Positions 52,718 to 62,357 are shown, numbered from the stretch's first letter. The stretch: DNA of 64,000 bases from Marinobacter aromaticivorans (GCF_002806975.1 NZ_NIHD01000015.1:1-64000); one strand, 5' to 3'. The notes: generated by a model not told the origin, from the sequence alone. Numbers and translations are program-made.

Positions 52718-54493
52718 TTACTGGCTCGCAACACGATCTTTCGGCAGCTTAAAGGTCCAGACCATACCACCCTGGTTAAAGTGCTTGACCACCTTGGCTA
52801 CCTCACCTCCCCAAAGCGGAACCGCACCACCCCAGCCAGAAGAGACAGAGACATACTGCTCCCCGTCCATCTGCCACGTAACCGGCGTGCCGACTACACC
52901 AGAGCCAGTATTGAATCTGTACAGTTCTTCGCCTGTTCTGGCATCAAAGGCTTTCAGGTAGCCCTCTGGCGTGCCGGTAAAAACCAGGTCGCCCGCCGTA
53001 GTCATTACGCCGCCCCACAAAGGCGCCGTATTCTCATGGCGCCACACTTCCTCTCCGGTTTTCGGATCCATCGCGCGCAAGACACCAATGTAATCGTCGT
53101 TGGCAGGCCTTATTGTGAAACCGGCACCCAAAAATGCGCCACCTCTTTTATAGGAGACAGGTTCATTCCAGATATCCATGGACCACTCATTGGAGGGCAC
53201 ATAAAACAGGCCGGTTTTCGGGCTGTAAGCCATAGGCATCCAGTTTTTGCCCCCGAGAAACGCAGGTTGCACTACGACTGCTTTGCCTTTCGTACCATCA
53301 GTGTCAGATGGGTCCCCCGGGCGCCCGTCCTCGGCATAGATAGGCCGACCGGTTTCGGGATCGAGCCCCGTGGCCCAGGTGATTTTGTCCACAAACGGGA
53401 AGCCGCGAATAAAGTCCCCATTTTCCCGATTCAGAACGTAGAAAAAGCCGTTTCGATCAGCGGTAGCCGCGGCCATAACGGTTTTTCCGTTTTCTTCGTA
53501 GTTAAATGAAATCAGCTCATTTACACCATCGTAATCCCAGCCATCGTGAGGTGTAGTCTGGAAGTACCATTTGATGCTGCCATCGTCGGGATCAAGGGCC
53601 AGTCGGGAGGACGAGAACAGGTTGTCGCCCGGGCGCAGATGCGAGTTCCAGGGGGATGGGTTACTTGTGCCAAAATACAGCAAATCGGTTTCAGGGTCGT
53701 AGGTGCCACCTAGCCAGGGTGCTGCACCACCGGTCTTCCACATGTCACCGGGCCAGGTTTGGCCCGCCTTGCCGCCAGAAATGCCATTTTCAACGGCCTT
53801 TCCATCCTTGTACACATAACCCATGTGCCCCTCTACCGTGGGCCGAGTCCAGGCCAGATCACCGGTTTCAGCATCGTAGGCTTCCACTTTGCCAACGACG
53901 CCGAACTCACCACCGGCCACCCCGGTAATCACCTTGCCTTTTATAATAATGGGAGCGGCGGTGATGGCGTACCCTGACTGATAGTCCGCCACTTTCTTAA
54001 TCCACTCCGGCTTGCCGGTATCCTTGTTCAGGGCGACCAGCCGGGCATCCAGAGTACCGAAGTATACTTTGTCCCCGTAAAGGGCGACCCCACGGTTAAC
54101 CACATCACAGCAGGGCATGATGCCGTCCGGCAGGCGGGCATCGTACTGCCAGATCTCCTCGCCTGTTCTTGCATCTATGGCATACACGCGGGAGTAGGAG
54201 GCAGATACGTACATCACGCCATCCTTTACCATCGGCTGGGATTCCTGCCCGCGCATCTTTTCGCTGCCAAAGGAAAATGCCCATGCCGGCTGCAAATAAC
54301 GGATATTATCTACATTCAGGTGCTCAAGCGTGCTGAATCGTTGCCCTTGAGTTCCCATGCCATAGGTAACGATGTCTTCGGGTGTGTTGGCGTCGTTGAG
54401 GATGTCTTCGTCGGTGACAGCTTGGGCGCCGCATGACACCGCCAACGCAAGCGTGCTAACTGCAATGCGAATCCTGAATCTGTTCAATCTCAT
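52718..54493 (-). CDS. pedH: PQQ alcohol dehydrogenase, lanthanide-type (PedH-like)
   Basis: A 591-residue periplasmic quinoprotein with a signal peptide (residues 1-25, [14 protein letters not shown]). The eight-bladed propeller shows [15 protein letters not shown] and the Cys128-Cys129 vicinal disulfide pair in PCCDVVNRG. The catalytic Asp320 is followed by Tyr321-Asp322 (GWDYDGVNE); this extra Asp is the mark of lanthanide-dependent enzymes such as XoxF and PedH. It oxidises alcohols and passes electrons to cytochrome c. The start at 54493 has GGAGAG upstream; the frame continues upstream without support. Confidence 0.88.
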   Translation of the reverse strand: MRLNRFRIRIAVSTLALAVSCGAQAVTDEDILNDANTPEDIVTYGMGTQGQRFSTLEHLNVDNIRYLQPAWAFSFGSEKMRGQESQPMVKDGVMYVSASYSRVYAIDARTGEEIWQYDARLPDGIMPCCDVVNRGVALYGDKVYFGTLDARLVALNKDTGKPEWIKKVADYQSGYAITAAPIIIKGKVITGVAGGEFGVVGKVEAYDAETGDLAWTRPTVEGHMGYVYKDGKAVENGISGGKAGQTWPGDMWKTGGAAPWLGGTYDPETDLLYFGTSNPSPWNSHLRPGDNLFSSSRLALDPDDGSIKWYFQTTPHDGWDYDGVNELISFNYEENGKTVMAAATADRNGFFYVLNRENGDFIRGFPFVDKITWATGLDPETGRPIYAEDGRPGDPSDTDGTKGKAVVVQPAFLGGKNWMPMAYSPKTGLFYVPSNEWSMDIWNEPVSYKRGGAFLGAGFTIRPANDDYIGVLRAMDPKTGEEVWRHENTAPLWGGVMTTAGDLVFTGTPEGYLKAFDARTGEELYRFNTGSGVVGTPVTWQMDGEQYVSVSSGWGGAVPLWGGEVAKVVKHFNQGGMVWTFKLPKDRVASQ

Positions 54494-54533
54494 GGTTGCG
54501 CTCTCCGAGTCTCTTGTTGTCGGTTTCGGCGAA

Positions 54534-54550
54534 CCGGGAAGTTTTCCCGG
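54534..54550 (-). promoter_or_regulatory. Perfect inverted repeat in the leader of the PedH-like gene
   Basis: CCGGGAA (54534-54540) and TTCCCGG (54544-54550) are separated by three bases and lie 41-57 bp before the start codon. It could be an operator or an RNA hairpin in the leader of the lanthanide-type enzyme. Confidence 0.5.
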
Positions 54551-54617
54551 CTCTGGAGAGATTCTTCGCTTTGCCTGCACAATCGACAATGCCACCGCAG
54601 GAGTGGTTTTCTCATCA

Positions 54618-54628
54618 CTTGGTCGTAC
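54618..54628 (-). promoter_or_regulatory. CTACTACCAA-like element upstream of the PedH-like gene
   Basis: On the coding strand the site reads GTACGACCAAG, two mismatches from the CTACTACCAA core, and ends 126 bp before the start codon. Orientation matches the exaC and cytochrome c sites. Confidence 0.45.
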
Positions 54629-54670
54629 TACCCGACAAAAAAGCCGGCATCAGGCACACGGTAGCACCAC

Positions 54671-55627
54671 TCAGAGTTCGCCTTCGGCTCGTGCAATGGC
54701 CTCGTCACTCAGAAATTCCCGGTAATATTGGGGTACGCTATATCGCAGGCTCAAGTCTGAAAATAGAGCGTCTACTTCCCCGGACCGCACCAGCTTGCCA
54801 ACGATTTCCTCAAGTGCATAACCCAGCTGGCGATGAGTATGTTTGATCGCCATACCTACATCCCACACTTGTTTGCTAATACCGGGAAAGCCGTTATGGG
54901 CGACTACAAAGCGGCTGTTTTCGGGTTTGGCCAGCTCGTGATCAATCTCTGCGCGCATGCCCATCACCGCGCTGACCTCGCCCTCGCGCATGGCATCGAA
55001 AGCCTCCTGCACATTGGTATAATGACGCACCTGATTACGTAACCGACCATTCATACCCGAGCTAAGGTAAAAATCCGGCAAGGTGTCAATTTCCACACCA
55101 ATCGGGTGGTACTGGAACATCGCAATGGTTTCAACGGAATTCATTTGGCCCGGATCAAAAGCGATCTGCCATGTTTCCTGTTGATAAGGTCCGAACAGCA
55201 CCACCTGTTCATTCATGTACTCGCCGGTAGAGTCCTGCATGTAGGCATACTGTTTGTCGTAAGGTACTCGCATCATCACATCCGCAAGGCGCCGTTTCGC
55301 CAGGTAATGGCCTTTCCAGACGTTATTACGCAGGTCATCCCCCAGATTTTCATCCGGCACAATCCAGTGCACTTTGAATTCCACCCCCATAGCCGCCGCA
55401 ATGCGCTTGCCAAGCTCAACATCAACGCCGGAGGGCTCGCCATCTACAAGGTAGGAATAAGGTGGGAAGTCCTTGTAAACACCTACCTTCAGGTAGCCGG
55501 ACTCAAGGATAATATCGTAGCTGCGCTCGGCGGGCCGGTTCAGCACAGCATCACCGTCGAGCACCTCCTCTGCCACGCTGGTTTGTATCACCAACATCAG
55601 TAACAGACACCGAAATAGCGTTTTCAT
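54671..55627 (-). CDS. Quinoprotein-associated periplasmic binding protein (MxaJ/XoxJ-like)
   Basis: A 318-residue periplasmic protein with a short signal peptide (ends VAEE near 20). The family-3 binding fold is seen in LKVGVYKDFPPYSYLVDGEPSGVDVELGKRIAAAM and DVMMRVPYDKQYAYMQ. Such proteins accompany PQQ alcohol and methanol dehydrogenases (MxaJ, XoxJ) and help assembly or activation rather than uptake; no permease is next to it. It lies between cytochrome c550 and the PedH-like gene on one strand. Confidence 0.82.
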   Translation of the reverse strand: MKTLFRCLLLMLVIQTSVAEEVLDGDAVLNRPAERSYDIILESGYLKVGVYKDFPPYSYLVDGEPSGVDVELGKRIAAAMGVEFKVHWIVPDENLGDDLRNNVWKGHYLAKRRLADVMMRVPYDKQYAYMQDSTGEYMNEQVVLFGPYQQETWQIAFDPGQMNSVETIAMFQYHPIGVEIDTLPDFYLSSGMNGRLRNQVRHYTNVQEAFDAMREGEVSAVMGMRAEIDHELAKPENSRFVVAHNGFPGISKQVWDVGMAIKHTHRQLGYALEEIVGKLVRSGEVDALFSDLSLRYSVPQYYREFLSDEAIARAEGEL

Positions 55628-55713
55628 TACTTTTCCCCTAACGACGGCAGACTGGCATATAGCCAGTCTGAAAACAGGTCCCGAAGTTCAAACGCCAGTA
55701 TCGCTCACTCTGT

Positions 55714-56142
55714 TCAGTCTGGCTTCGGCAAAGATTCAACGTAGGTTTTAATGGCCCATATTGCGTTCTGATCCAGCGTATTCTTCCACGAAGGCATGCC
55801 ACGGTCGGTGCCGTTGATAACCCGAGTGATATAGTACTCATCGTCCCACTCGGACAATTCGCGCAGATCCGGTGTTAACCCGCCGGACATCGCCCGAATA
55901 CCGTGGCAGCCGGCACAATTGCCCGCATAGGCACTTTCGCCAACCTCCACAGCCAGAGCATTTGCATCACCAAGAGAATTGCCCTCACGGAACGGGTTTT
56001 CCGTCAAAATTTCATCGCCCAACTCCGGAAGGTTTCCGGTATCCACTGGTTGCGGGGTGACGTTGCCGTGGGCCATCACCAAACCTGCAGTAACCAGCAG
56101 GGCTGCAGTCGCCAGTGTTTTGAGTGAGAAAGAGATTGCCAT
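55714..56142 (-). CDS. exaB: Cytochrome c550 (ExaB/PedF-like)
   Basis: A 142-residue exported cytochrome. The signal peptide ends near residue 24 (LVTAGLVMA). The haem motif is Cys76-Ala-Gly-Cys79-His80 and the likely axial Met116 lies in RGMPSWK. It takes electrons from the quinoprotein dehydrogenases towards the terminal oxidase. GAGGTAAG precedes the ATG. It is divergent from the calcium-type dehydrogenase gene and heads the run cytochrome - binding protein - PedH-like enzyme. Confidence 0.9.
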   Translation of the reverse strand: MAISFSLKTLATAALLVTAGLVMAHGNVTPQPVDTGNLPELGDEILTENPFREGNSLGDANALAVEVGESAYAGNCAGCHGIRAMSGGLTPDLRELSEWDDEYYITRVINGTDRGMPSWKNTLDQNAIWAIKTYVESLPKPD

Positions 56143-56262
56143 TGTTCTTACCTCTGCCAGTTTTCGTGCTCTGGGTATCGAATTTGAGAATTGTCGGTAG
56201 CTGCAGCCAGTCTATGGAGCGGACCGGCAAATCCGAATGCCACTTTCGAGGTTTTGGCTTAG

Positions 56263-56282
56263 TTCCTTCGTAGTAGGCAGTC
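56263..56282 (-). promoter_or_regulatory. CTACTACCAA-like element upstream of cytochrome c550
   Basis: On the coding strand the site reads GACTGCCTACTACGAAGGAA, with one mismatch in the core, ending 125 bp before the cytochrome start. It shares 16 of 20 bases with the exaC site. Confidence 0.55.
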
Positions 56283-56363
56283 GGAGCGAAGGCCAAAGCA
56301 CGAGATCTGTCACGAGGAGACAGAAACTGACCAGTTATCAGCGATCAAACGATCTTTCAGGCA

Positions 56364-56398
56364 TTTTTCCCGGTTTTTACTGGCTTTTTCCCGATTTT
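56364..56398 (+). promoter_or_regulatory. 21-bp phased direct repeats upstream of exaA
   Basis: TTTTTCCCGGTTTT (56364-56377) and TTTTTCCCGATTTT (56385-56398) match at 13 of 14 bases with start points 21 bp apart, two helical turns. They lie about 100-135 bp before the exaA start. They are a good candidate site for a dimeric or tandem-bound activator such as the EraR-type regulator encoded at 59124. The rest of the 357-bp gap shows only the cytochrome-side element. Confidence 0.55.
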
Positions 56399-56499
56399 CG
56401 AATGAGTTTTACCGTCGCTGCAGGCCGCGCTTCAGACCAATACTCATGGCGTCGAATGCAACAGCGAAGACGTCACAACAAAAACGTGAGGAATTGAGT

Positions 56500-58356
56500 A
56501 TGAAGATCATCAGCCAAAAACGTCCATTGATCCGCGGAATCAGCCTGGCCCTGCTTCTGGGTTCCGGCTCTGCGCTGGTCGCTACGCATAGTCATGCGGC
56601 CGAAGTCACCTGGGAAGATATCGCAAACGACGCCGAAACCGTACACAACGTGCTTGGCTACGGAATTGGTCCCAAAGCCCAACGATACAGCCCCCTGACC
56701 ACAGTGAACCGGGACAACGTGGAGCGCCTGGTTCCAGCCTGGTCATTCTCATTCGGAGACGAAAAACAGCGCGGCCAGGAATCACAGGCGCTGGTTCATG
56801 ACGGCGTGATATACGTTACGGCCTCTTACTCACGCATTTTCGCGCTTGATGCGAAATCCGGAAAACGGCTCTGGGAGTATAACCACCGCCTGCCCGAGGG
56901 TATCCGCCCCTGCTGTGACGTGGTCAACCGCGGTGCGGCAATCTTTGGCGACAAGGTGTTTTTTGGCACCCTGGATGCCGGTATCGTTGCGCTTAACAAA
57001 GACACTGGCAAAGTAGTCTGGCGGGAGAAATTCGGCGACCACGAAGCTGGCTATACCATGACCGGCGCACCGACTCTAGTGAAGGATCAGAAAACCGGCA
57101 AGGTTCTGCTGATTCATGGCTCTTCCGGCGACGAGTTCGGCGTGGTGGGCAAGCTCTATGCCCGGGATCCGGAAACCGGTGAAGAAATATGGATGCGACC
57201 CTTTGTAGAGGGGCATTACGGCCGCCTGAACGGAGAGAAAAGCACACCCACCGGCGACCCTGCCGCACCCAGCTGGCCAGACGATCCGAACACTGAAACC
57301 GGAAAGGTTGAAGCCTGGAGCCACGGCGGTGGCGCACCCTGGCAAAGTGCCAGCTTTGATGCAGAAACCAATACCATCATTATCGGTGCCGGCAATCCTG
57401 CACCCTGGAATACCTGGCACCGCACCTCGCCCGGCGGCAACCCGGCCGATTACGACAACCTGTACACTTCAGGCCAGGTGGGCGTGGACCCGACCACCGG
57501 TGAAGTAAAGTGGTTCTACCAGCACACCCCCAACGACGCCTGGGATTATTCAGGCAACAACGAACTGGTCCTGTTTGAGTACAGTGAAAACGGCGAAACG
57601 GTAAAAGCTACGGCTCACGCCGACCGTAACGGTTTCTTCTATGTCGTTGACCGCACCAACGGCGAGTTCAAAAAAGGCTTTCCGTTTGTCGATAATATTA
57701 CCTGGGCTTCGGGTATTGGTGAAGATGGACGCCCCATAGAAAACGAGGGGCAGCGCCCGCCAGCCGTGAAAGAAGGCGAAACCCGCGGCGAAGCCGTTGA
57801 AGTTTCACCGCCATTCCTCGGGGGTAAGAACTGGAACCCGATGGCGTACAGCCCCGATACCGGTTTGTTCTATATTCCGGCCAACCACTGGAAGGAAGAT
57901 TACTGGACCGAGGAAGTCACCTACAAAAAAGGCGCCGCTTATCTGGGACAGGGCTTCCGTATCAAACGCATGTATGACGATCATGTCGGTATTTTACGGG
58001 CGATGGATCCGGTCAGTGGCGAGATTGAATGGGAGCACAAGGAAAACATGCCGCTGTGGGCTGGTGTACTCACCACCAAAGGCGGGCTGGTGTTTACCGG
58101 CACCGGGGATGGTTACCTGAAGGCCTTTAATTCGGAAACCGGAGAGGAACTCTGGCAGTTCCAGACCGGTTCCGGCGTTGTCTCCTCCCCTATCACCTGG
58201 GAAATGGACGGTGAGCAGTATATTGGCGTGGCCTCAGGTTACGGTGGTGCCGTACCGCTCTGGGGCGGCGACATGGCTGAACTCACAAAACCGATATCCC
58301 AGGGCGGTTCCTTCTGGGTGTTCAAGCTGCCTTCCTGGGCACAGGCTTCCCGTTAG
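56500..58356 (+). CDS. exaA: PQQ alcohol dehydrogenase, calcium-type (ExaA/PedE-like)
   Basis: A 618-residue periplasmic quinoprotein with a long signal peptide (about 1-34). Cys138-Cys139 form the vicinal disulfide in PCCDVVNRG. The catalytic Asp349 is followed by Tyr350-Ser351 (AWDYSGNNE), the calcium-enzyme pattern, in contrast to the paralogue at 52718. Tryptophan-docking motif repeats ([22 protein letters not shown]) run through the propeller. It oxidises ethanol and other primary alcohols. The start at 56500 follows GAGGAATTGAGT; the frame opens 18 codons earlier. Confidence 0.92.
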   Translation: MKIISQKRPLIRGISLALLLGSGSALVATHSHAAEVTWEDIANDAETVHNVLGYGIGPKAQRYSPLTTVNRDNVERLVPAWSFSFGDEKQRGQESQALVHDGVIYVTASYSRIFALDAKSGKRLWEYNHRLPEGIRPCCDVVNRGAAIFGDKVFFGTLDAGIVALNKDTGKVVWREKFGDHEAGYTMTGAPTLVKDQKTGKVLLIHGSSGDEFGVVGKLYARDPETGEEIWMRPFVEGHYGRLNGEKSTPTGDPAAPSWPDDPNTETGKVEAWSHGGGAPWQSASFDAETNTIIIGAGNPAPWNTWHRTSPGGNPADYDNLYTSGQVGVDPTTGEVKWFYQHTPNDAWDYSGNNELVLFEYSENGETVKATAHADRNGFFYVVDRTNGEFKKGFPFVDNITWASGIGEDGRPIENEGQRPPAVKEGETRGEAVEVSPPFLGGKNWNPMAYSPDTGLFYIPANHWKEDYWTEEVTYKKGAAYLGQGFRIKRMYDDHVGILRAMDPVSGEIEWEHKENMPLWAGVLTTKGGLVFTGTGDGYLKAFNSETGEELWQFQTGSGVVSSPITWEMDGEQYIGVASGYGGAVPLWGGDMAELTKPISQGGSFWVFKLPSWAQASR

Positions 58357-58371
58357 GCGCCAAGCCGACCC

Positions 58372-58402
58372 AGCGCCTGGTGTGTCACACCAGGCGCTTT
58401 TT
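58372..58402 (+). terminator. Strong Rho-independent terminator after exaA
   Basis: AGCGCCTGGTGTG (58372-58384) and CACACCAGGCGCT (58386-58398) are perfectly complementary and followed by TTTTT. It ends the exaA transcript ahead of the pentapeptide-repeat gene. Confidence 0.88.
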
Positions 58403-58430
58403 CCGTCTTGATTGTTGTGGAGTCTGTATC

Positions 58431-59084
58431 ATGAAACTGTTTATCAGCGCTTCGCTTTTCCTGTTTACAACGTCGGTGATGGCCGGCGACTACATGGCCG
58501 GCAAAGACCAGTCACCAGTGCTCAACGGCTGCGTTCTTGAACGGAATACCCAATGCCCCGGCGTCAATCTGCAAGGCGCTGACTTGTCGAACATGGACCT
58601 GCGCGGCGCAAACTTCAAAGGCGCTAACCTAAGTGGCGCTAATCTGAATCATACGAGTCTGCGCGGCGCAAATCTGGACGGCGCCAACCTTGATGGCATC
58701 AGTGGCTATCGGCTGCGGGCGTTCCGGGCCACCATGCGCGGCGCCAAAGCTCGTAATGCGGAACTTCAGGGCATGCAGGCCGAATACCTGTTTGCACAGG
58801 GCACAGACTTCAGCGGATCAGACATGACCGGTGCCAATTTTTCTTTCGCAAGATTTTCCGGAGCAAAACTTCAAGGCAGCAACCTGTCTTTCAGCAATTT
58901 TGAAATTGCCTGGTTGCCAAAAGCCGACTTGGAAGGCGCCAATCTGCACGGTGCAAACCTGCAGGAGGCAAAGTTCGGGCACGCCAATCTGGCACAGGCA
59001 AACCTCACCAACAGCCGCATTCATTACGCCACTTTTGAAGGCACCTATATGGAGGGCTGCACAGGCTGCCCGTTTGATTGGTGA
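58431..59084 (+). CDS. Exported pentapeptide-repeat protein
   Basis: A 217-residue protein with a signal peptide (residues 1-18, FLFTTSVMA). From residue 45 onwards it is built of A(D/N)LxG-type pentapeptide repeats, e.g. GANFKGANLSGANLN, forming a right-handed square helix. A Cys pair near each end (CVLERNTQC, CTGCP) may form disulfides. A gene of this kind lies beside exaA in Pseudomonas loci; function unknown. GGAG lies eight bases before the ATG. The exaA terminator lies just upstream, so it needs read-through or its own promoter. Confidence 0.82.
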   Translation: MKLFISASLFLFTTSVMAGDYMAGKDQSPVLNGCVLERNTQCPGVNLQGADLSNMDLRGANFKGANLSGANLNHTSLRGANLDGANLDGISGYRLRAFRATMRGAKARNAELQGMQAEYLFAQGTDFSGSDMTGANFSFARFSGAKLQGSNLSFSNFEIAWLPKADLEGANLHGANLQEAKFGHANLAQANLTNSRIHYATFEGTYMEGCTGCPFDW

Positions 59085-59123
59085 CAGGTGTTGCTCATTA
59101 TTGCGGGCAGACGACCTTCCGGC

Positions 59124-59780
59124 TCAAGGTACCTGGCCAGCCCCACGCTGGCCATATCGCACCAGGCCGGCATCGACAGCCAGATGAATCAGTTCCACAG
59201 ATGAGCCTACCTGCAGTTTACCTTTCAGTTGCGCCAAATGATTAGACACGGTTTTGCTGCTGATGCACAAACGCTTCGCGATTCCCGAAACGTTCTCACC
59301 ACGGGCATACATCAACAACACCTCCATTTCGCGCTGAGTCATATCTTTCAGTCGGTGATCAACAGACCGTTCACTGTTCAGCGCCAGGCGCGTAGCAATG
59401 GAATGCTCAATGTAGGGTTGGCCCGCCGCCACACGCCTCACGGCTTCGGCCAGCTCTTCCGGCGCACAACTCTTGGATACGAAACCCATGCTGCCAACAT
59501 CCAGGGCCTGGCGCACCATGGGCAATTCATCGTGCATGGTAAAAAACAGGATGGCGGCACCGTGCCAACGCTGGCGAACGCGCCGGCCCACCTCAAGCCC
59601 GGAAATATCCGGCAGCCCCATGTCCAGAAGCAACACATCAGGCCGGTACTGTCCGTACTGGCTAACCGCCTGCTGACCGCTCTCGGCCTCAGTGATTTCA
59701 ATACCGGGAATCATCGAACTCAGCAGGTTTGCAATGCCCTGACGAACCACCTGGTGATCGTCCACAATCATCATTTTCAT
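59124..59780 (-). CDS. eraR: NarL/LuxR-type response regulator EraR-like
   Basis: A 218-residue regulator. The receiver is residues 1-120 with phospho-Asp in LLLDMGLPDISG (about 53) and Lys in FVSKSCAPEE. The C-terminal LuxR helix-turn-helix reads LTQREMEVLLMYARGENVSGIAKRL-like, ending in KTVSNHLAQLKGKL. EraR/ExaE controls exaA in Pseudomonas. The start at 59780 overlaps the kinase stop by four bases. The phased repeats upstream of exaA are a plausible target. Confidence 0.87.
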   Translation of the reverse strand: MKMMIVDDHQVVRQGIANLLSSMIPGIEITEAESGQQAVSQYGQYRPDVLLLDMGLPDISGLEVGRRVRQRWHGAAILFFTMHDELPMVRQALDVGSMGFVSKSCAPEELAEAVRRVAAGQPYIEHSIATRLALNSERSVDHRLKDMTQREMEVLLMYARGENVSGIAKRLCISSKTVSNHLAQLKGKLQVGSSVELIHLAVDAGLVRYGQRGAGQVP

Positions 59781-61027
59781 AACAGGCCTCTCGCCGCACA
59801 CGGCAGGTTCAATGGCACCGTCAGTTGTATTCGTGTGCCTTCACCGACCTTGCTCAGAAAACTCGCTCGACCACCCAGGCAGCGTGCCCGCTCATTCATG
59901 GAGCGCAAACCAAGCCCGGCTTTTTCAGGAAAATTGTCAGTGCCCGCGCCATTGTCACGCAGCTCAATATAAAGCTCACCAGCATTCTGTTTCACCGCCA
60001 GGGTGGCGCAGGTCGCATTGGCATGGCGCGATACGTTGTTCAGGGCTTCCTGTAAAAACCGATACAGATGCGTTTGTTGTTCACCAGTCAACTCGGCCAG
60101 TTGCTCGTCCATGGTAAGGCGACAATCAAGCCCGCTCAGATGCTGCCACTGCTCCGTCAGATGCTGGATAGCTCCCGCAAGGCCCAGCTGTTCCATCGCC
60201 AACGGATGCAGGTCCTGCAGCAGGTGACGAAAGTGTTGCTGCACCGTTTCACAGTGGCCGGCAAGATCCCGGGCCTGCCGTTTCTGGCGCTCGTTCAATT
60301 CCGGATCATAAACCCAGCTTCGCGCCTGGGCGCGAATGCCCATAAGATACTGGCCCAGATCGTCATGCAGCACCCGTGCGATATGCTCGCGCTCTCTGTC
60401 CTGCAATTGCAATAACTCATTCAGCAAGCGGCTCACCGTGGTTTGCTCCTTTTCGAGCGCCTCGGCCATCTGGTTAAATCGTTGCGCCAGGGCGTCCAGT
60501 TCTGCAATCCCCTGGCCAGGCAAACGCGAAGCCAGGCGGCCATCAGCGACTGCCACCATCGCGGCCGCCAGCTCGGTCAGCGGTCGCAGCCCGTGCTTCA
60601 CCATCCAGAACAACGCCAGAAAACACAACGCCATGCCCACGGCGTAAGACGCCGATATCAGTACGAAACTCTCCCAGACCTCCTCCATTTCATCCGCAGG
60701 ATAAATGCGCCAACCGTTTACCGTCCCGTATTCCCGGTCGCCCGTTACAGTGGCTGAAAACCAGGCTGGCACTTCTGCCGGGGTGGGCCCCACGGAAGAC
60801 CGGGCAGGGCGCATGTGGCGAAGAGTTTGCACCACTTGTGATGGCACGTTTTCAGGAGCGCCCAGTAACCGGGCAAGGCCGGATGCCGCAGCCATTTCCC
60901 GCTCAATATCGTAGCGGGCCTGCTGCACATACAGCACGGCACCCACCGCATAAATCACGGTAAACAACAACAGCATCAGCAGGGAAACTTTCCGGAAAGC
61001 CGTCATTATTGTTGTCCGCCCGAACAC
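59777..61027 (-). CDS. eraS: HisKA_3 sensor kinase EraS/ExaD-like
   Basis: A 416-residue membrane kinase. Membrane segment 1 is about 12-34, the periplasmic part about 35-115, membrane segment 2 about 118-142, then HAMP (about 145-200). The HisKA_3 His is in DREREHIARVLHDDLGQYLMGI (about residue 223). HATPase follows (QEALNNVSRHANA, ELRDNGAG, GLGLRSMNERA). It pairs with the regulator downstream. A second Met (61006) is an alternative start. It is divergent from the PQQ-associated transporter operon. Confidence 0.86.
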   Translation of the reverse strand: MFGRTTIMTAFRKVSLLMLLLFTVIYAVGAVLYVQQARYDIEREMAAASGLARLLGAPENVPSQVVQTLRHMRPARSSVGPTPAEVPAWFSATVTGDREYGTVNGWRIYPADEMEEVWESFVLISASYAVGMALCFLALFWMVKHGLRPLTELAAAMVAVADGRLASRLPGQGIAELDALAQRFNQMAEALEKEQTTVSRLLNELLQLQDREREHIARVLHDDLGQYLMGIRAQARSWVYDPELNERQKRQARDLAGHCETVQQHFRHLLQDLHPLAMEQLGLAGAIQHLTEQWQHLSGLDCRLTMDEQLAELTGEQQTHLYRFLQEALNNVSRHANATCATLAVKQNAGELYIELRDNGAGTDNFPEKAGLGLRSMNERARCLGGRASFLSKVGEGTRIQLTVPLNLPCAARGLL

Positions 61028-61181
61028 ATGGAGAGCGAATAGAAAAGCCTTATCACCATGCTAAACGGGCTGTCTGAGACCGGAATAGTTCTTTAGTACT
61101 GACAGTTTCCTACTTTCTGAATATTTCCGGGACTTTTTCCCTTCACTAAGCTGGTCACACAACAGAAATCCGGAGAACACC

Positions 61182-62357
61182 ATGTTCCGATTCATGTTCC
61201 TGGCCGGCATATTGCTGCTTACCACTCTGGCGGCACTACCCGCCTCTGCAGCAGACACGGTAAACGTGCACATCGGCTTCCTGCAATGGAAGCCAGACAC
61301 CGGCCCTGTGTTATCCAATGTGCTGCCCGAACCTGAAGATGCTGGCCTGCGCGGCGCTGAACTGGCGATTTCTGATAACAGCACCACGGGCAAGTTCATG
61401 GGCCACCAGTATAAGTTAACTGCTCGGGTGGCCGATTCGGAACAGGCGGCCATTAGCGACTTTGAGAAACTGCAGCAGCAGGGCATTGAGCTGTTCGTGG
61501 TCAACGTGCCCGCCAGCACACTTGTTACCATGATGAGCAAAGCAAGGCCCGATACCCTGGTATTCAACGCCGGTGCCTCAGACGATGCACTACGCACCCG
61601 CGAGTGCCACACCAACCTGCTGCATACCATTCCCAGTTACGCCATGCTTACCGATGCCCTTAGCCAGTGGTTGCAACTCCGGCGCTGGAACAAGGTATTT
61701 CTGATCACCGGCCCCACCCCGGCCGATGTGGCCTGGGCCAATGCCTTCCGCCGTTCCGCCAAGCGCTTCGGGGTCAAAATTGTGAAAGACAAACCCTGGA
61801 CCTTCGATGCCGATTTACGCCGCACCGCTGCCAAAGAGTTGCCGCTGTTCACCCAGGGCAAAGATTACGATGCAGTAGTGGTGGCCGATGTGCGTGGGGA
61901 TTTTGGCGAGTACGTGCCATTCAATACCTGGCTGCCAAGGCCTGTAGTCGGTACACAGGGCATGTCACCCGTAGCCTGGCATCGGGTTGTGGAGAGCTGG
62001 GGCGCCGCGCAGTTACAGTCCCGGTTTCATGACCTGGCTGGTCGCGATATGAATAGCGCCGATTATGCCGCCTGGGCTGCAGTGCGCTCGGTGGGCACCG
62101 CTGTTACTCATCTTGGCCAGGCCGATGCCAGTAGCATTCGCCAGTTAATTTTCAGTGATCGCTTTCAGTTGGCGGCCTTCAAGGGTCGCAAGCTGAACTA
62201 CCGCCAGTGGAACGGCCAGTTGCGCCAGCCTATTCCGTTAGTACATCCACGGGCTTTGGTGGCCACAGCGCCGTTTGAAGGCTTTATTCATTCACGTACA
62301 GAAATGGACACCCTCGGCTTTGACGAGCCGGAAAGCATGTGTCGTATCAACGGCTGA
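61182..62357 (+). CDS. PQQ-associated ABC transporter substrate-binding protein
   Basis: A 391-residue periplasmic protein with a signal peptide (residues 1-22, LLTTLAALPASAA). It has the Leu/Ile/Val-binding-protein fold (HIGFLQWKPDTGPVLSN, LRGAELAISDNSTTGKF). Proteins of this type form a named group found with PQQ alcohol dehydrogenases, beta-propeller and ABC ATPase genes; the substrate is not known. It heads the operon that continues past the right edge. Confidence 0.82.
   Translation: MFRFMFLAGILLLTTLAALPASAADTVNVHIGFLQWKPDTGPVLSNVLPEPEDAGLRGAELAISDNSTTGKFMGHQYKLTARVADSEQAAISDFEKLQQQGIELFVVNVPASTLVTMMSKARPDTLVFNAGASDDALRTRECHTNLLHTIPSYAMLTDALSQWLQLRRWNKVFLITGPTPADVAWANAFRRSAKRFGVKIVKDKPWTFDADLRRTAAKELPLFTQGKDYDAVVVADVRGDFGEYVPFNTWLPRPVVGTQGMSPVAWHRVVESWGAAQLQSRFHDLAGRDMNSADYAAWAAVRSVGTAVTHLGQADASSIRQLIFSDRFQLAAFKGRKLNYRQWNGQLRQPIPLVHPRALVATAPFEGFIHSRTEMDTLGFDEPESMCRING

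Noticed and set aside
50813..53509. An 898-codon open frame on the plus strand
   Set aside because: It lies antisense to exaC and the PedH-like gene, both with full catalytic motifs. The translation has no family pattern and the length reflects codon bias in the opposite strand.
61089..61106. A gapped partial match to the CTACTACCAA element upstream of the PQQ-associated transporter operon
   Set aside because: It needs a gap and lies much closer to the start codon than the other four sites.
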